Of a DNA stretch of 7,642 nt, positions 5,425 through 7,642 are shown piece by piece. Where the stretch lies: contig JANQJX010000041.1 in assembly GCA_028281425.1 (NCBI GenBank), positions 1 to 7,642 on the forward strand, in the 5' to 3' direction. The position numbers and the translations under genes are program-made. The notes beneath the pieces were generated by a model. It was given only the letters and a program-made list of their open reading frames with translations. It did not search any database and was not told the origin of the DNA. How positions within the stretch are numbered: position 1 is the stretch's first letter; every line of letters starts with the position of its first letter. The stretch is from Simkania sp. Its GTDB lineage: Bacteria > Chlamydiota > Chlamydiia > Chlamydiales > Simkaniaceae.

Positions 5425-6717
5425 TCAGTTATAGCTCCATTTTTCCATTAAAAAAGAAACAATTTTTTCAAATTCAAAAGTTTTTTGTTCTTTTCGTTTC
5501 ATATCTTTGAGTAAGATATTTTTCTTTTTACGTTCTTCATCTCCGATAATGATAGCAAAGGGAGTATGAAGGGAATTGACAATTTGAAGCGATTTTTGAA
5601 GATTTTTAGCTTGAGTGAGCTCAGCTGGAATCTGATGATGTCTTAACTGATAGAGAAACTTTAAGCACAAAGAGATGTTTTCTTCTCCTAAAGGAATGAG
5701 GCAAACAAAAGGAATTAAAGGTTTAGGAAAGGGAATGAGCTCTTCTTCCATAGCTTGTAAAAGTCGTTCAATTCCAATAGAAAAACCAATTGCAGGAAGA
5801 TGGGGTCCCCCAAGCATCGGAATAAGGTGATTGTAACGTCCTCCCCCACCAAGAGCATTTTGAGCTCCTAGGAGATGGGATGTGAGTTCAAAAACAGTTT
5901 GATCATAATAATCGAGTCCTCGCACGAGTTTTGGGTTGACCTCGTAGGGGATATGATGCTCTTTGAGAAGATTACAAAGGGTATTAAAATGAGCTAGGCT
6001 TTTACGATCTAGAAAATCAAGAATATTTGGAGCTTCTTTTAATAATTTCATTTCATCTTGATCTTTGGTATCTAAAATGCGCAAAGGGTTTTTTTCAAAG
6101 CGAAGTTGACTTTCAGGAGAAAGGGTTGAAAAGTAGGGACGCAAATAATCGAGAAGTTTTTCTTTATACGTTTTTCTGGTTTCTTCATTTCCAATTGAAT
6201 TGAGCATCATTTTGAGATTTTTAAGACCAAGACGTCGAAAAAGCTCGATAAGCATATCGATGACTTCGAGATCTTGTTTGGGATCTTCTTTTCCAATTGC
6301 TTCTACACCAAATTGATGAAATTGTCGAAAACGTCCTGCTTGAGGTCTGTCATAACGAAAAAAGGGACCGATATAAAAGAATTTTTGACATGAATGAAGT
6401 TTTTCTAAATGATTTTCGATAAATGAACGAATCACAGGAGCTGTTCCTTCAGGTCGCAATGTCATTTGGCGACCTGCTTTATCTTCAAACAAATACATTT
6501 CTTTTGAAACAATATCCGAAGTTTCTCCAATTCCACGAACAAAAAGTTCTTTTTGTTCAAACATCGGAGTTCGGATTTCTCGAAATCCATAGTCGTAGGC
6601 AAGTTTGTACATGATTTTTTCGACAAATTGGTAGTGATGAGAAAGCTTCCATCTATTTTGTTTTTTGATCTCTTCGGGAAGAATATCAAAAGTTCCTTTG
6701 GGAGTTTTACAAATCAT
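5425..6717 (-). CDS. hisS: Histidyl-tRNA synthetase
   Basis: This class IIa synthetase forms His-tRNA(His) from histidine, ATP and tRNA in the cytoplasm, normally as a homodimer. The 430 residues match the usual bacterial length. Landmarks in order: PKGTFDILPEE near the start (6-16), motif 1 ending in REIRTPMFE (46-54), TLRPEGTAPVIR (86-97), motif 2 FRYDRPQAGRFRQFHQFGVE (120-139), the HisA motif LVRGLDYYD (264-272), the HisB-type glycine run ALGGGGRYNHL (288-298), motif 3 GFSIGIERLL (311-320), then a C-terminal anticodon-binding domain (about 335-430). All key motifs are present. The start at 6717 agrees with the family N-terminus, but no Shine-Dalgarno sequence is visible. The leader predicted from the consensus promoter at 6757-6786 is about 30 bases. 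It is the first gene of the hisS-aspS unit. Confidence 0.98.
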   Translation of the reverse strand: MICKTPKGTFDILPEEIKKQNRWKLSHHYQFVEKIMYKLAYDYGFREIRTPMFEQKELFVRGIGETSDIVSKEMYLFEDKAGRQMTLRPEGTAPVIRSFIENHLEKLHSCQKFFYIGPFFRYDRPQAGRFRQFHQFGVEAIGKEDPKQDLEVIDMLIELFRRLGLKNLKMMLNSIGNEETRKTYKEKLLDYLRPYFSTLSPESQLRFEKNPLRILDTKDQDEMKLLKEAPNILDFLDRKSLAHFNTLCNLLKEHHIPYEVNPKLVRGLDYYDQTVFELTSHLLGAQNALGGGGRYNHLIPMLGGPHLPAIGFSIGIERLLQAMEEELIPFPKPLIPFVCLIPLGEENISLCLKFLYQLRHHQIPAELTQAKNLQKSLQIVNSLHTPFAIIIGDEERKKKNILLKDMKRKEQKTFEFEKIVSFLMEKWSYN

Positions 6718-6756
6718 AGATCAATTAAGAATCATATTTATACAAAAACGAGATTT

Positions 6757-6786
6757 ATTATAGAGAATTTCAAAAGTCCCTGTCAA
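6757..6786 (-). promoter_or_regulatory. Consensus sigma-70-type promoter for the hisS-aspS unit
   Basis: On the minus strand TTGACA (6786-6781) and TATAAT (6762-6757) both match the consensus perfectly, with an 18-base spacer. The predicted start of transcription is near 6750, about 33 bases before the hisS ATG. The -35 box overlaps the TGA stop codon (6785-6783) of the upstream orphan gene. This is by far the best promoter-like sequence in the window and separates hisS from the 204-codon gene as an independent unit. Confidence 0.8.
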
Positions 6787-7397
6787 TGATTAGAAGAATC
6801 GATTGAACGATTGAGAAGTTGAATCCATTTTTCAAGAATGCTTTCACTTTGGTTTGCCTCATAGTCAAAATGGAGAGATTTAAGAATTTCCATGAAAGGG
6901 ATAGGAAGCCATTTTTCTCCGGCATATTGGGTGAGATAAAACCCTAGTTTATGCTCTTCATTTTTAGGGTAATGGTCGATTTCTTCAAGGATCGTTTGAA
7001 TTTGAGGGAGATTGATTTGGGTTTTCATTTTTCCTCGACTTGCAAGCTCTATATTGATCATAAGAGAATGCCAAAGCTCAGATAAGTCCTGACAAAAAGA
7101 ACTATTTTCACTTTGATTTGTTTTTTTCATTTGCTGCAAAAAATTTCTAAGACTCATAAGATCTTTGGTCAGATCATCCGATTCAAACCCCTCCCCTTTA
7201 TTTTTGGAAAATAGAGTTAAAATTTTTTTTATCCAACAAATGATCGATCCATAAGCTTGGGATTGTTTTTTATTCGGAGGTAATTGAGCTGTATGATCAT
7301 GATCTTTGCCTTGTTTATCTCCCTCAATGGGATTGACAATAAGGTTCTCTTCTTGACGTCCTTCTGAAGGTTTAATGGGTTCTGGGAAAAATGTCAT
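6783..7397 (-). CDS. Hypothetical protein, no recognised family
   Basis: I do not recognise this 204-residue protein. It has no signal peptide. Residues 1-47 are polar and low in complexity (Glu, Lys, Pro, Gln, Asp), probably disordered. Residues 48-64 (YGSIICWIKKILTLF and neighbours) form a short hydrophobic or amphipathic stretch that could touch a membrane but is short for a standard transmembrane helix. The rest is predicted helical, with Trp109, Trp163 and Trp190 spaced through it and a PIPF turn (165-168). The ATG at 7397 has no clear ribosome binding site; the next Met (81) would remove the whole N-terminal third, so I keep the first. The gene lies upstream of hisS on the same strand, and its stop codon is inside the hisS -35 box. 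I do not recall it between hisS and uhpC in C. trachomatis, so it may be lineage-specific. A disordered N-terminus is also seen in secreted effectors, but nothing here shows export. Confidence 0.7.
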   Translation of the reverse strand: MTFFPEPIKPSEGRQEENLIVNPIEGDKQGKDHDHTAQLPPNKKQSQAYGSIICWIKKILTLFSKNKGEGFESDDLTKDLMSLRNFLQQMKKTNQSENSSFCQDLSELWHSLMINIELASRGKMKTQINLPQIQTILEEIDHYPKNEEHKLGFYLTQYAGEKWLPIPFMEILKSLHFDYEANQSESILEKWIQLLNRSIDSSNH

Positions 7398-7470
7398 GTA
7401 AATTTAACTTTTATCGGGCTCTTTATGAGTTTTTTATCCTTATGGCAAAAAATCAGTAAAATATCAAATC

Positions 7471-7611
7471 ATGGAAAATTTAAGTGACTCTCCTTACACA
7501 AAGCGAGAGATAGGCGGAGTGAGAGTTTTTAAACATTTTGGATCCTATTGTTTGAACTTTCGGTACTCACACGATTTTTTGTTGCCCAAGATTTTTCAAG
7601 GTTTTTTATAA
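7471..7611 (+). CDS. Doubtful small ORF, 46 codons
   Basis: The frame starts with ATG at 7471 and ends with TAA at 7609-7611. The peptide begins MENLSDSPYTKREIGG and is basic and aromatic, with neither a long hydrophobic segment nor a repeat. I recognise no family. No Shine-Dalgarno sequence precedes the ATG. It is in the same frame as the ATG at 7621, so it could be the broken 5' end of a longer rightward gene. Chance is the simplest explanation. Confidence 0.25.
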   Translation: MENLSDSPYTKREIGGVRVFKHFGSYCLNFRYSHDFLLPKIFQGFL

Positions 7612-7620
7612 TTCTATGTA

Positions 7621-7642
7621 ATGAAGAAGTCGATAAGCAAGA
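7621..7642 (+). CDS. Possible start of a rightward gene, running off the window
   Basis: ATG at 7621 is followed by codons for KKSISK up to the window edge, which resembles the positively charged start of a signal peptide. TATAAT at 7607-7612 ends eight bases before it, so a transcript would start almost at the ATG and be nearly leaderless. There is no ribosome binding site and no convincing -35 hexamer. Only seven codons are visible, so the call is weak. In C. trachomatis the next gene beyond hisS is uhpC; these codons do not show whether that applies here. Confidence 0.2.

Larger units (their letters stand above)
7398..7642. other. 245-bp region without a confident gene
   Basis: This is the upstream side of the 204-codon minus-strand gene. 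No consensus promoter for that gene is visible on the minus strand; TTGATA (7463-7468) has only weak -10 candidates 17-19 bases on. On the plus strand there is a 46-codon open frame (7471-7611). ACTCTC (7487-7492) can pair either with GAGAG at 7504-7508 or with GAGAGT at 7521-7526, the latter followed by a T run. TATAAT is present at 7607-7612. Confidence 0.5.

Noticed and set aside
6423..6789. Open frames overlapping the 5' part of hisS: plus strand 6423-6614 and 6553-6789, minus strand 6462-6689
   Set aside because: They are out-of-frame shadows of hisS, which has complete motif 1 and motif 2 in this stretch. Their translations look compositionally biased and unlike proteins.
1..7642. CRISPR array, complete insertion sequence, tRNA or rRNA gene, toxin-antitoxin pair or prophage module
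   Set aside because: I saw no regularly spaced repeats, transposase with inverted ends, tRNA cloverleaf or rRNA signature on either strand. The only repeats are the short ones listed.

Overview
The window looks like chromosomal DNA from a member of the Chlamydiota. The gene series trxA, SpoU-family methyltransferase, mip, aspS, hisS is the order I remember from Chlamydia trachomatis (CT539 to CT543), and the encoded proteins fit those families. Two genes here, at 691-2178 and 6783-7397, are not part of that order as I recall it. Together with the AT-rich, Lys/Phe-rich coding style, they suggest an amoeba- or arthropod-associated ('environmental') chlamydia rather than a Chlamydia species. The phylum call is an inference from gene order and protein motifs; I cannot name genus or species.

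Layout, left to right. Positions 1-186 are the upstream region of trxA. They are richer in G+C than the rest, contain two clean hairpins, and start with a motif resembling the Ffh-binding part of SRP RNA. trxA (187-510, +) is a short standard thioredoxin. A 180-bp convergent gap (511-690) follows, with a small hairpin and a 10-bp direct repeat. Everything from 691 to 7397 is on the minus strand. In transcription order it reads: a 204-residue orphan protein, histidyl-tRNA synthetase, aspartyl-tRNA synthetase, a secreted Mip-type FKBP prolyl isomerase, a TrmL-like tRNA 2'-O-methyltransferase, and a 495-residue membrane-anchored or secreted protein with a possible DUF218/YdcF-like Rossmann domain. 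The last 245 bases hold no confident gene; they contain a 46-codon open frame and perhaps the first codons of a rightward gene.

How the genes work together. hisS and aspS are one base apart and share a consensus-quality promoter (TTGACA, 18-base spacer, TATAAT) whose -35 box overlaps the stop codon of the upstream orphan gene. mip and trmL probably receive read-through from this unit. A hairpin followed by a run of T lies between mip and trmL and may attenuate transcription or mask the trmL ribosome binding site. The theme is translation (two class II synthetases and a wobble-base methylase) plus protein folding and redox (Mip, thioredoxin). AspRS carries residues typical of the non-discriminating type, which fits an indirect GatCAB route to Asn-tRNA.

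Most of the window is housekeeping. The parts most worth following are the 495-residue inserted gene, the 6-codon tandem duplication in the TrmL cofactor knot, the altered active site and missing lipobox of Mip, and the structured RNA-like segment at the left edge. I found no CRISPR array, complete insertion sequence, tRNA or rRNA gene.
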